A stretch of DNA of 46,939 nucleotides, taken from positions 1-46,939 of the forward strand of contig MZGJ01000002.1 in assembly GCA_002084955.1 (NCBI GenBank), written 5' to 3'. This document shows, piece by piece, positions 15,619 through 25,400 of the stretch. The first letter of the stretch is position 1. Every line of letters starts with the position of its first letter. The notes beneath the pieces are model-generated. The model was not told the origin of the DNA. It saw only the letters and a list, made by a program, of their open reading frames with translations, and did not search any database. This DNA is from a candidate division CPR3 bacterium 4484_211 (GTDB lineage: Bacteria; Patescibacteriota; 4484-211). The translations under genes were made by a program, and so were the position numbers.

Positions 15619-18111
15619 GTGGACAAATATATTCCTTCCAAAATTGAGCCTAAGTGGCAAAGATGGTGGGAAAGGGTCGGACTTTATCGGACGATGGAGC
15701 CTACGGCTGAAAAGCCTAAGCTCTACTGTTTGGGCATGTTCCCTTACCCTTCCGGGGCCGGGCTTCATGTGGGTCATGTCCGCATATATACAGCCTCAGA
15801 TGTCTTGGCTAGATTTTTTAGGGCTAGGGGGTACACAGTTCTCCACCCGATGGGATGGGATGCTTTTGGCTTACCCGCGGAGAATGATGCCATACGAAAT
15901 AGACAAAATCCCAGCGATCGGGTATCTGGGAACATCAAGAATTTCAAAAGACAGATGAAGATGTTGGGGCTTTCTTATGACTGGAGCCGAGAGTTTGCTA
16001 CTTGTGACCCTTCCTATTATAGATGGACTCAGTGGTTGTTTTTAAAATTGTATGAGAAGGGTCTAGTTTATCAGGCGGAAATTCCTATTAATTGGTGCCC
16101 TTCCTGTAGGACGGGATTGGCTGATGAGGAGGCGGTTGGCGGCAAGTGTGACCGCTGTGGGGCGGCGGTGACGAAAAAGGATATGAAGCAGTGGCTGCTG
16201 AGGATTACCAGCTATGCTGACAGGCTCCTTTATGATTTAGATGATTCCTCTTTGGATTGGCCGCCCGGTATTGTAAAAATGCAGAAGGATTGGATTGGAA
16301 GGAGTGAAGGGGTGGAGATAAACTTTGCTGTTTTAGGTAGTGAGCGGGAGACTATAAATGTTTTCACCACGAGGGCGGATACCATTTTTGGAGTCACGGC
16401 TTTGGTTCTGGCTCCAGAACACCCAATTGTTGCCGCGCTTCTGAATTCTAAACTCCAAGTTCCCGATTCCAGAAAGGAAGAAGTTAAGAAGTATGTGGAG
16501 AATTCCAGGCGGAAGTCTGATCTTGAAAGAACAGAACTAGCCAAGCAGAAAAGCGGTGTTTTTACCGGTTGCTTTGCGGTTAACCCTATAAATTCGGAAA
16601 AGATTCCAGTCTGGGTTGGTGATTATGTTATTGGCGCTTATGGAGGTGGAGCGGTAATGGTGGTTCCGGCTCACGACCAGCGGGATTATGATTTTGCTAG
16701 GAGGCATAATTTGGAAATTCGCCAGGTTGTTAAAGGGGGGAATGTTCAGGAATCTGCCTATGAGGGCCGAGGGATCTTAATTAATTCTGGCGAGTTTAGT
16801 GGTTTGGAATCGGGCAAGGCAATTGAGGCAATAGCCGATTGGCTAGAGAAGCGCGGACTGGGCAGGCGAGCGGTCAGCTACAAGATGCGTGATTGGGTTT
16901 TTTCCCGTCAGCGCTATTGGGGAGAACCTTTTCCTCTGATTCATTGCGAAAGGTGTGGAGTAGTTCCGGTTCCCTACGAAGACCTCCCGGTGAAATTGCC
17001 CTATCTTAAAAGTTACGAGCCAACGGGAACTGGAGAATCTCCTTTGGCGGCGGTTGAGGAATGGGTCAATGTTAAGTGCCCGCGGTGTGGCCGCCCGGCC
17101 GGGCGGGAAACGGATACCATGCCCAACTGGGCGGGGTCCTGCTGGTACTTCCTGCGCTTTGCCGACCCCGGAAATAGCAAATTGCCTTTCTCTAAAGATT
17201 CTATGGCCAAGTGGTTGCCTGTTGATTGGTATCTGGGGGGAGCAGAACATGCAGTTTTGCATCTATTGTACGCACGTTTTTGGGTTAAGGTTTTTTATGA
17301 TTTAGGCCTTTTGTCTTTTAAGGAGCCTTTTGTGCGGTTGAGGGGAGTGGGGATAGTTTTGGCAGAAGATGGCCGAAAAATGAGTAAGTCCTGGCATAAC
17401 GTGGTAAATCCCGACGATGTGGTTAGGGATTACGGAGCTGATGCTTTGAGACTCTATGAAATGTTTATGGGGCCTTGGGGTCAAGTTATTCCCTGGAGTA
17501 CGCGGGGAGTTGCCGGGTGTGCCCGATTTTTAAATAAAGTGTGGGATTTGGTGACAGAAGCTTGCTCTAATGAGGCCAGGGAAGTTGTTGAAGCCGACGA
17601 GAGAATTCGTCTGATGCACCGGACGATTAAGAAGGTTACCAAAGACATTGAGAATTTTTCTTTTAATACGGCTATAGCCGCCCTAATGGAGTGGGTTAAC
17701 CGGGTTAAAAGTGGAAAGTCAAGAATTAAAAACTCATGCCAGGGTGCGCTCTCTAGAGAGGAGGCGAGGACGTTATTGAAATTATTGTCTCCGTTTGCTC
17801 CGTACATAACCGAGGAGCTCTGGCAGAAGATTAATGCTTTTAATCAGAATGATTTTGAGAAAGAAAAGTCTATCCATCTTGTCCCATGGCCGCAATACGA
17901 TTTAAAGTTGGCAACAACCAAGAAGGTGACTATTGTTGTTCAGGTAAATGGCAAACTGCGCGATAAGATGGAATTGGAGCGGGGAAGTACTAAAGAAGAA
18001 GTGGAAAAGCTTGCCCGCCATTCCGCAAGGCTTAAAAAATATCTTGAAAGAAAGGAAATAAAACGTGTTATCTTTGTGCCGGATAAATTGGTAAACTTTG
18101 TTACCTCCTAA
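15619..18111 (+). CDS. leuS: Leucyl-tRNA synthetase
   Basis: About 830 residues from the GTG at 15619. The 29 extra residues in the ORF track are a readthrough of the tRNA-Ala gene. It charges tRNA-Leu with leucine. The class I HIGH-type motif is in MFPYPSGAGLHVGHVR, the zinc-binding CPSCRTGLADEEAVGGKCDRC follows, and the CP1 editing domain has TTRADTIFGVTALVLAPEHP and GAYGGGAVMVVPAHDQRDYDF. The catalytic loop is GRKMSKSWHNVVNPDDV. The C-terminal domain ends VVQVNGKLRDKMELERG...VIFVPDKLVNFV, as in bacterial LeuRS. A second Cys4 site (CERCG...CPRCG) lies before the leucine-specific region. The mRNA is probably leaderless. Everything needed for activity appears intact. Confidence 0.95.
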   Translation: MDKYIPSKIEPKWQRWWERVGLYRTMEPTAEKPKLYCLGMFPYPSGAGLHVGHVRIYTASDVLARFFRARGYTVLHPMGWDAFGLPAENDAIRNRQNPSDRVSGNIKNFKRQMKMLGLSYDWSREFATCDPSYYRWTQWLFLKLYEKGLVYQAEIPINWCPSCRTGLADEEAVGGKCDRCGAAVTKKDMKQWLLRITSYADRLLYDLDDSSLDWPPGIVKMQKDWIGRSEGVEINFAVLGSERETINVFTTRADTIFGVTALVLAPEHPIVAALLNSKLQVPDSRKEEVKKYVENSRRKSDLERTELAKQKSGVFTGCFAVNPINSEKIPVWVGDYVIGAYGGGAVMVVPAHDQRDYDFARRHNLEIRQVVKGGNVQESAYEGRGILINSGEFSGLESGKAIEAIADWLEKRGLGRRAVSYKMRDWVFSRQRYWGEPFPLIHCERCGVVPVPYEDLPVKLPYLKSYEPTGTGESPLAAVEEWVNVKCPRCGRPAGRETDTMPNWAGSCWYFLRFADPGNSKLPFSKDSMAKWLPVDWYLGGAEHAVLHLLYARFWVKVFYDLGLLSFKEPFVRLRGVGIVLAEDGRKMSKSWHNVVNPDDVVRDYGADALRLYEMFMGPWGQVIPWSTRGVAGCARFLNKVWDLVTEACSNEAREVVEADERIRLMHRTIKKVTKDIENFSFNTAIAALMEWVNRVKSGKSRIKNSCQGALSREEARTLLKLLSPFAPYITEELWQKINAFNQNDFEKEKSIHLVPWPQYDLKLATTKKVTIVVQVNGKLRDKMELERGSTKEEVEKLARHSARLKKYLERKEIKRVIFVPDKLVNFVTS

Positions 18112-18335
18112 ATCTTTTTTGGAAACTGTTTTTCGGGTCTTTTAGGAAGCAATCCCAGTATAACAAAAATATTTTTTGCCCGTGAACTAGAGAGCTGCGC
18201 GGGAGAGAGAGCAATTGTGAAGAAATTTCGAGAAGCCGCCGCCGTGAAATAGCGAGGGTTCACTATTCAATATAGAAACAAACATATCATAATATAACTT
18301 TGGGTATAAGAACAGGCGTTGCGGGCTGAACTTTT

Positions 18336-18653
18336 CTAAAGAGGAGATTCTTCTTTGTAGTCGGGGAAGAGTTCCTTTTTTAGATTAAAGTTTTGCTTGC
18401 GGCAGAGGTTGAAAGCCTTCAGCAATGTTTTAACTCCGGCCAGGTTTATCCCTTTTTCTTGAGTAAGAAATTGAATGAATTTAATCTCCATGATGTTCTT
18501 AGGGCTGTAGAGCCGCCGGTTGGTGCCAGTCCGATACGGGGTTAAAACACCTTTGCTTTCGTAAAGCATGAGCGTCCTTGGATGCAATCCGGCCAGATCG
18601 GCGGCTACCGAGATGCTAAATAATGGCTTGTTACTTATTTTCCTTCCTGTCAT
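18336..18653 (-). CDS. MerR-family regulator, HspR-like
   Basis: About 105 residues. FSISVAADLAGLHPRTLMLYESKGVL is the MerR winged-helix recognition region. RTGTNRRLYSPKNIMEIKFIQFLTQEKGINLAGVKTLL closely follows HspR, the repressor of dnaK/clpB-type heat-shock operons, with its characteristic NLAGVK segment. ATG at 18653 is preferred to the upstream TTG at 18659. A strong promoter (18701-18729) stands upstream. No chaperone gene is nearby, so any targets must lie elsewhere. It is convergent with leuS. The 224 bases between the two genes contain no recognisable feature. Confidence 0.75.
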   Translation of the reverse strand: MTGRKISNKPLFSISVAADLAGLHPRTLMLYESKGVLTPYRTGTNRRLYSPKNIMEIKFIQFLTQEKGINLAGVKTLLKAFNLCRKQNFNLKKELFPDYKEESPL

Positions 18654-18700
18654 AAGCAAATTCTTTCTTGAGAACCTATTTTTTTATCTGTGTTAGCTTA

Positions 18701-18729
18701 ATAATATTTTGTGATAGCAACTTTGTCAA
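18701..18729 (-). promoter_or_regulatory. Promoter of the HspR-like gene
   Basis: On the minus strand TTGACA, 17 bases, TATTAT. The -35 is perfect and the -10 matches five of six bases. The leader is about 40 bases. The HAIR operator consensus (CTTGAGT-N7-ACTCAAG) was looked for and not found. Confidence 0.65.
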
Positions 18730-19302
18730 GTGTGAATTTAATGTGGTATCGAAATGAGAATGGAAAGGTTGCAAGTGGCGGGGAACATAAGTGTGACTGT
18801 ATATGTTGTGTTTTATGGCAGTAGTGGTTGTAGTTTACACATAAACAATCATATCTTTGAACAAGTCGGCGCAGAGAATGGATTGCGCACACGATAGAAT
18901 TAGATTAAATACCAAATCGACTATATCAGAATTTATACTCTAGTTTTGCTCTTAAATTATAGCCGTGGGCAGATAAAATTGATAAGTTTATATCCCATGA
19001 TGTTTTCGCATTAAATCCGATAGTGGGATACGAGGACAAATTTTAAAAGTCTACGCTTGTGGAATTTTTTGAACTGCCTGTTTTTTAGATAGACATTATT
19101 CATGAAGTAGGAAGCCCAATGCCAAACCAAATCTCAAACAATGTCCAAATGACAATTAGGTTGGGTATTTATGATCCATTCTCTAATGTAATTGTGTGAG
19201 AGAGAGTCCGTCCTTGCTAAAAATTTCAAGTCTTGCTGTCTGGCAATCCCTTTTGGCCTTTATTTCGGTTTGTTGAGAATTAAATGAGAGAAATTTTGGT
19301 TG
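18730..19302. other. Gene-free stretch upstream of the giant ORF
   Basis: No credible coding frame; the short minus-strand ORF at 18698 has no protein-like character. The only recognisable content is a partial dispersed repeat (19115-19168). Confidence 0.5.
19115..19168 (+). repeat. Partial dispersed repeat (central block)
   Basis: CCCAATGCCAAACCAAATCTCAAACAATGTCCAAATGACAATTAGGTTGGGTA matches the central block of copies A to C, joined directly to their 3' end (GTTGGGTA). Confidence 0.65.
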
Positions 19303-19331
19303 TTGACATTGTTACCCGTATCTATTAACAT
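19303..19331 (+). promoter_or_regulatory. Promoter candidate of the giant ORF
   Basis: A perfect TTGACA, 17 bases, TAACAT. The predicted transcript has a leader of about 68 bases containing the inverted repeat at 19364-19387. Confidence 0.55.
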
Positions 19332-19363
19332 TTTTTATGTAGGAATGTCACGGGAGTTTGCCT

Positions 19364-19387
19364 TCCCATATATTAAATATTATGGGA
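19364..19387. promoter_or_regulatory. Inverted repeat TCCCATA-N10-TATGGGA (possible operator)
   Basis: A perfect 7-bp inverted repeat with an AT-rich spacer lies between the promoter and the start codon of the giant ORF. The ORF begins with tandem HTH domains, so this is a natural candidate operator for autoregulation, though it may only be an mRNA hairpin. Confidence 0.4.
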
Positions 19388-19405
19388 TAGGCACCGGATC
19401 TGTTT

Positions 19406-22400
19406 ATGGCTAAACCTGCCCGGCTTAAACTTATTGCACTATCGCGCGTTCTCAAGAATAAGGAAAGTGTTGCCGCTGTTTGCCGAAGTTTAAGCATTGC
19501 TCCTAAAACCTTTTACCGTTGGAAGCGGAGATTTGAAGCGCTTCCCCCAGATAGACAAAAAGATTTGTTAAGTGGGGGGAGCTCTCTGCGTCTTTTATCT
19601 CCCCAAGCTGAGGATTTCCGTCGGGAAATTCTAGATTTAGTAATAAGGTGCCCCGGGTTGAGTGTGCGCCAACTCTACAAGAAGCTCGCCAGGCAAGAAA
19701 TTAGAGTTAGCTTTGCTTCGTTTATTTCTTTTCTTAGGGAACATAAATTGTCAACTCGCCGCCAGCGTCTTAATTATGCTCGGTTGCACGGCATGATTGT
19801 TGCCGAGAGAAGGAAGAGGGGAAAAATTGGAATGCCGGTGGATAAATTTGGCGCCCGGACGCCGAAATTAAGGAAAGAAATGGTGGAAAAGGTTATCCGG
19901 CAGGGATATCCGGTGAGTGAGGTCTGTAAGGAATTTGGAGTTTCACGGCCAAGTTTTTATAAATGGAAGAGGCGTTACGAAAAGGCCAGAGTTGACGGTC
20001 GAGATTTGTTGGAGGCTATGGAAGATCGGGTGGTGGCGGGAGAAAATCATCATCAAAGTTTAAATGAAAAGCTCCAGAAAAAAATTCTGGATTTGGCGGT
20101 AATGGTGCCCCACTTCTCTTCCGCCGAGATAGCCCGGAGACTAAAAGGAGTAACCAATCACGGAGTACAGAGGGTTTTGGAGAAAAATGGACTAAGTTTA
20201 ACGGCACACCGGGAAATATTTGCGAGGCAGGTTAAAGACGGTAAGGTGGCCTATCCGCTTTCCTGGGAAATGAAGCTGGCTTTTGTTTGGGAGAAAATTT
20301 GGCGTCTTCCTTCGCCGCCAGCCTTCTTTTTTAGAGATTTTGTTAAGAAGTTCATTCTTTGGGGCTTTTTAATTCTTTTTAGTTTGTTAAGCCTGGTTGG
20401 CCTTTACAGCTGGGGGCGAGTCTTGTTTACCACCCCGGGAGCCTCGCCGCTGGGTTTGACTCTGGCTTCTATTAGTTTGCTTATTGGGGGTATTTTCTTT
20501 CTTTACTCTTTTAAATACTATATTTCTTTATCTTTGGTGCTTTCTTTTTCCAAGAGAGGAGGGTTTGGAGAAAATAATCATAAAAATCAATCAAACCTAA
20601 AATCCGCATTTAGAAATAGATTGCAGGGGCTGGTTCAAGAAGGGAATAGGCCGAGGGGCGTTTTCTCTTATCTTCTTAGGCTGGCCAATCCGGTTATGAG
20701 AGGAGTAAATGAAGACAAGGGGAAGGAGAGGCCGGGTTTTTGGTCACATTTTTTTGGATTATCTGGGAGCAGGAAGAAAGATTCGAATGGGGCATTGATT
20801 AACGGGGAGATTGGTCAACTAAACTTGGAAAGGAAACCTTTTGTCTCCATTCATTTGCCGATGTACAACGAAAAGAGGGTGGCCAGAAGGTTAATTGAGG
20901 CCTGTGCTCAGATAGATTATTTTGATGAAGCAGGCTCTCCCAATTTTGAGATTCTGGTTTGCGACGACAGTACCGATGAGACGACTAGAATTGTTGAGCA
21001 AGTAGCGGAGGAGATTAATGCGAGTCTAAACTCCCTAGAGCCAGGCTCTAAAGAACTCCCAGAGCCTGGCTCTTATTCTTCAGGCCCGCGCCGGCTCGTA
21101 AGGATTCTCCACCGTCCTACCCGTGCGGGCTTTAAAGGAGGTGCGCTGAAATATGCTCTGGAGAAAATGAATCCCAGAACCGAGTTTGTGGTAGTTTTTG
21201 ACGCCGATTTTGTCCCCTTTCCAGACACTATTGAACAGTTCTTAAAACATTTTCAATTCGTCTGCCGAGGGTTAAGGTGGTCTAAAATTAAAAAGAGCAA
21301 GGTGGCGGCGGTAACCGGTTATCAGTGGCACGTTTTGAACAAGAGTGAGAACTGGATAACCCGCGGGGTAAGGACTGAGTATTCCGGTTCCTATCTTATT
21401 GAAAGACCGGCCAGGGAGTTAATGGGGGGGTTAAAGATAATTCACGGATCGGTGTATATGATACGGGCTGATGTTTTAAGAAACATCGGTTGGGGAACTT
21501 CGATTACCGAAGACTTTGAACTCACCCTTAGACTCTATGAGAAGGGGTATAGAGTGGTTTTTACTCCCTATGTACAAGCGCCGGCGGAATGTGTTTCCAC
21601 GCTTAAGAGGTTAATTAGGCAGAGGATGAGGTGGGCTGAGGGACACAGCAATAATATTAAGAAAATGTTTGGGAGGTTGATGTTTGGGAGGTTGATGTTT
21701 GGGAGGTGGAGGGAATCTAGGTTAGATGGCCATTCAGCCATTCAACAATCCAGCCATCTAAGACAAAATGGTCAAATGGTCAAATGGTTAAATGGCTTGC
21801 TGGGACGTCGATCTGCTGATAATTCTCGCTTTAGTCCTTCCCGTCTTTCATTAGCCGAAAAGATAGAGTTGCTTTTTCTTTCTCCCTATTATCTTCAGGC
21901 GGCTCTTTTCCTTATTGGCAACCTTAGCTGGTTAATTGCGGAGCTGGTCTTTAGGGTAAGACTGCCTTTTTGGACATCTATCTGGGGATGGTCTATGGTC
22001 TTAACCAATCTCTTTGCTCTGCCGCTGATGAACGGGGTGGGATTGTTTGTGGAAAGAAGCGAGAAGGAAGACTATTTAGGGCTTTTGTCCTTTATTGCCC
22101 TATGCTATTTGGTGGTTCCTTTTCAGGCCTATGCGAGTATCAAGGGCTTTTTGGAGAAAGAAGAGGGGACTTGGTTTAGAACTCCCAAAACCGGGAAGGT
22201 AACCATTTCGCTGATGAAATCCCGGTTCGCTCGCCTGCTTAAGATATTTTTCCCTTTTGGAGACCAGAAAGCCGCCGAGGAAGAAGGCCCGGCTTTGTCT
22301 GCTCAGAGCCCAGCTCTTAAAAGGCTTTCAGAGTTGGGGTCTAAAGGGAAGCTTGGCTTTTGTTCTCCCAGCTTTTCCGGTATTGGGAATGGGTTGAGAC

Positions 22401-25400
22401 CTGTTGGCCATGGGGTATTGGCTGTTTTATTGATCGTTTCGACTCTAATGTATAGCTTTTTGCCGTTAATTGAAAGTGGAGTGGTTCCTGTATCGGCTAA
22501 AGGAAAGATAGGGATAGGGGAACAGGAGTCAGGAGCCAGAAGTCAAAAGTCAGAAGTTAGGGATACGGAAACAGCAAACTCGGCGCTAAAGAGCGAGCCC
22601 GGTATTGTTTTGACTGATAACAGAAGTGAAAGCTCAAATCTCAAAGCTCAAAGTTCAAAACCACAGTTTAAAACTCAAAGCGGGGACGACAATGAATTAG
22701 CAGGAAGTGCAGGTTCAAAACTAAAGGTTGAGGAGCACAATCCTCAAAAGACCCCTGAAAAATTTTATCTTTCTTTGGATCAAGTGGCGGCTATTTTAAT
22801 TAAAAATGAAGGGGAGAGAACCAATAGGGTGGCGGAAGCAATAGAGTTGGTGGCTAAAGAAGGGGGCGGGGAGTTAAGCCCTGAGTTAAAAGAAGGAGTG
22901 GGATCGCCTTTTGGCGGTTGGGGGGGATCTCTTGCCTCTCTAAAGGAAAGACTAAAAAAGGAGTTGGGCAGCCGATTAATTGTGGTTAATGAGGAGAAAT
23001 TTCTTCCGTACTACTGGCTTCAAGTTGGCGGCAAATATTTGGTTCTGTTGCGGTCCCAAAGTGGGGTTCAGGCCTATATTTTGGATAAAAACTCGCTGCA
23101 GATTGCTCTCTTGGAGCTTAAAGATGGATCTGATAAGTTTGAACTTAAAGTATTAAGCAAGCCGGTGTACCAGTACCGGACGGGTTGTAGTAGCGCAACT
23201 CACTGTGTGGTGGAAGATGGCCCTGGCGTCGAAGGGAAAGAATCTGGCTCTAGGATTTCCTCAGAGCCGAGCTTGGGGAATTCCCTAGATTTTGACTCTT
23301 TTCCTCACCAGGCTCAATTTTGGCACGACTACACCGAGCTTTTCCCGTCGGAAATTAAGGTTGAGAAAAGTTCTGACTATGTTACTTTTACCCAAAGGTA
23401 CAATCTGGTGGCGGCTGGCGCTAAGTCGGGCAGAGTGGTAGGGGAGACCGAACTGAAGGTTGGATTCAACGGGCAAGAATATATCAATAAGCTGACTTTC
23501 AGGCTGGGGGACAATGAAAATGTTAATCGGGTTTTGTGGGAGAATCGGATTGTGGATGCAGGTGGGTGTGCTGCAAATTTAGGAAATGATAATGGGAAGA
23601 GGGAGCGTCCTTCTGAGAAAGATGTTCCCTGTCCGGTTACACCGACTGTTGTTCCTACTCCTTTGCCGGAGACGGTTCTAACCCCTTCCTTGTTTACTCC
23701 TATTCCTACTCCTACTTCTACTTTATCTCCATTTCCAACTCTAACTCCAACTCCAACTCCAACTCCTATTACCGCCGAGGTGTATTCTGCAACCGATAAT
23801 AGGGTGACACCCTCATTAGGGGTGTCACCCTATGAAACCCCCACTCCCAGGCCGCAGCCCAGCCCGGCTCCCTCTTCACAAGCCCCGTCTGGCGGGAGTT
23901 TGTGGCAGGCGTTGCTGGGGTTTGCTAAATGGTTGCAGCAGACTTTGGGTGGAGGCATAGAAAGGGTGGTTTCAGCGGCTTTGGATTTATTTAGCAAATT
24001 GTTTCATGGAGCGCAAATATCTTTTTCCCTGTTTGTTGCCAGACCAGTTCTGGCGGAGGAAAAGGATTCTTCTTTATCTGCCAAATCTTTTGACCCTCTA
24101 CCACCTGCTGATAGTTTTACCTGCGGCGATGTGGTGATTGACTGGAGTGATTTTATAACTGCCGAGGAAAAGAGCCCGGCTCTTGGGGAATTTTTAGAGC
24201 CGGGCTCTGGGGGGTCGGCGGCGAAAGCTACCAGCTACAAGTCTTCGACGGTGAGCTCGGTCGAACCGCTAACAGCTATCAGTTCGCCCGTTATTGCTTT
24301 TTACCCCTCCGGTATTCGGGGAGCCTTGGAGGTAGACCCGACGGTGAGTGTGGCAACCGCGACCAATACAATCACGGTTCAAAGCTCTGATTATGACAAC
24401 TCCGGCTCCACCGGATTTAAACTGGTTTTCGATGATACTAAGGGCGGAACAATTGATGAGTTTTATCATGACTCAGTTGGTTCTGGCAGTACTAATATTG
24501 TTTCTGCTAACAGCGGCTATGATGCTCTCTTTGATATTGAATACGGGGCCACTACCCTTTCCGCTGACACAACTGGATCGCTTACCCTGATCGAGGCGGA
24601 TAATAACAGGGCTGTCATTAAGGCCGTGGGCAATGTGACTGCTAATGATATTGCCACCGTCACCTATACTATTTATCCCGATGGGCAAATATACATGAAG
24701 GTTTCTTTAGAAATTCATGACGGCGAAAGAAACGCTGAGGATGATATGTTTTTCTTAATTGAAGACTACGCCGGTTATCAGGCTACCTATTCTTCGGTTG
24801 ATGATACTAACAAGGCAGCCGCTCTCCTACCAGACGGAGATGGTTTTGATACAGCCCTTATTCCTTATGATAGCTCTATTGTAGGTACAGTTGATGCTGC
24901 TCAAAGTTCGGGTAGTGACTACATCATGGTCAAATACGACTCGGCCGCTACCGGCTATGACGATGAGTCCATAGCTACTAGTTCTTGGTTCCTCGACCTT
25001 TCTGAAAGCGCTTACACTTCCCCTCTGCTGACTGCCAAAAGAAATGGGTATCGCAATCCCGTCAATTTAGCCGACGGATTAACGATTGGTTCGGAGTGGG
25101 ACAACAGCACCTTTCGGGTGACTACTTATGAATTTGAGGATGCTGAGTTTAGTGGAGCAAGCTATACATTATCTTTAAATAATAATTTGGCGGAGAATTA
25201 TTTTACTATGATAAATGGAGCTAATGATCAAACGAGTTCCCGGGGGCCTGACGATGACTGCGTCAGAGTAACTGGGGACCCTCATGGTAATTTTTCGACT
25301 GTTACCGACGCTGATCAGATTGAATTAACCCGCGCTTCCTCAGTAAATGATTGGGTTGGAGCAATAACAATAGTTGAGTGTTTACGGGACTGCTCTGATT

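Noticed and set aside
18698-18892. Short minus-strand ORF upstream of the HspR-like gene
   Set aside because: It covers the regulator's promoter and has no recognisable protein character.
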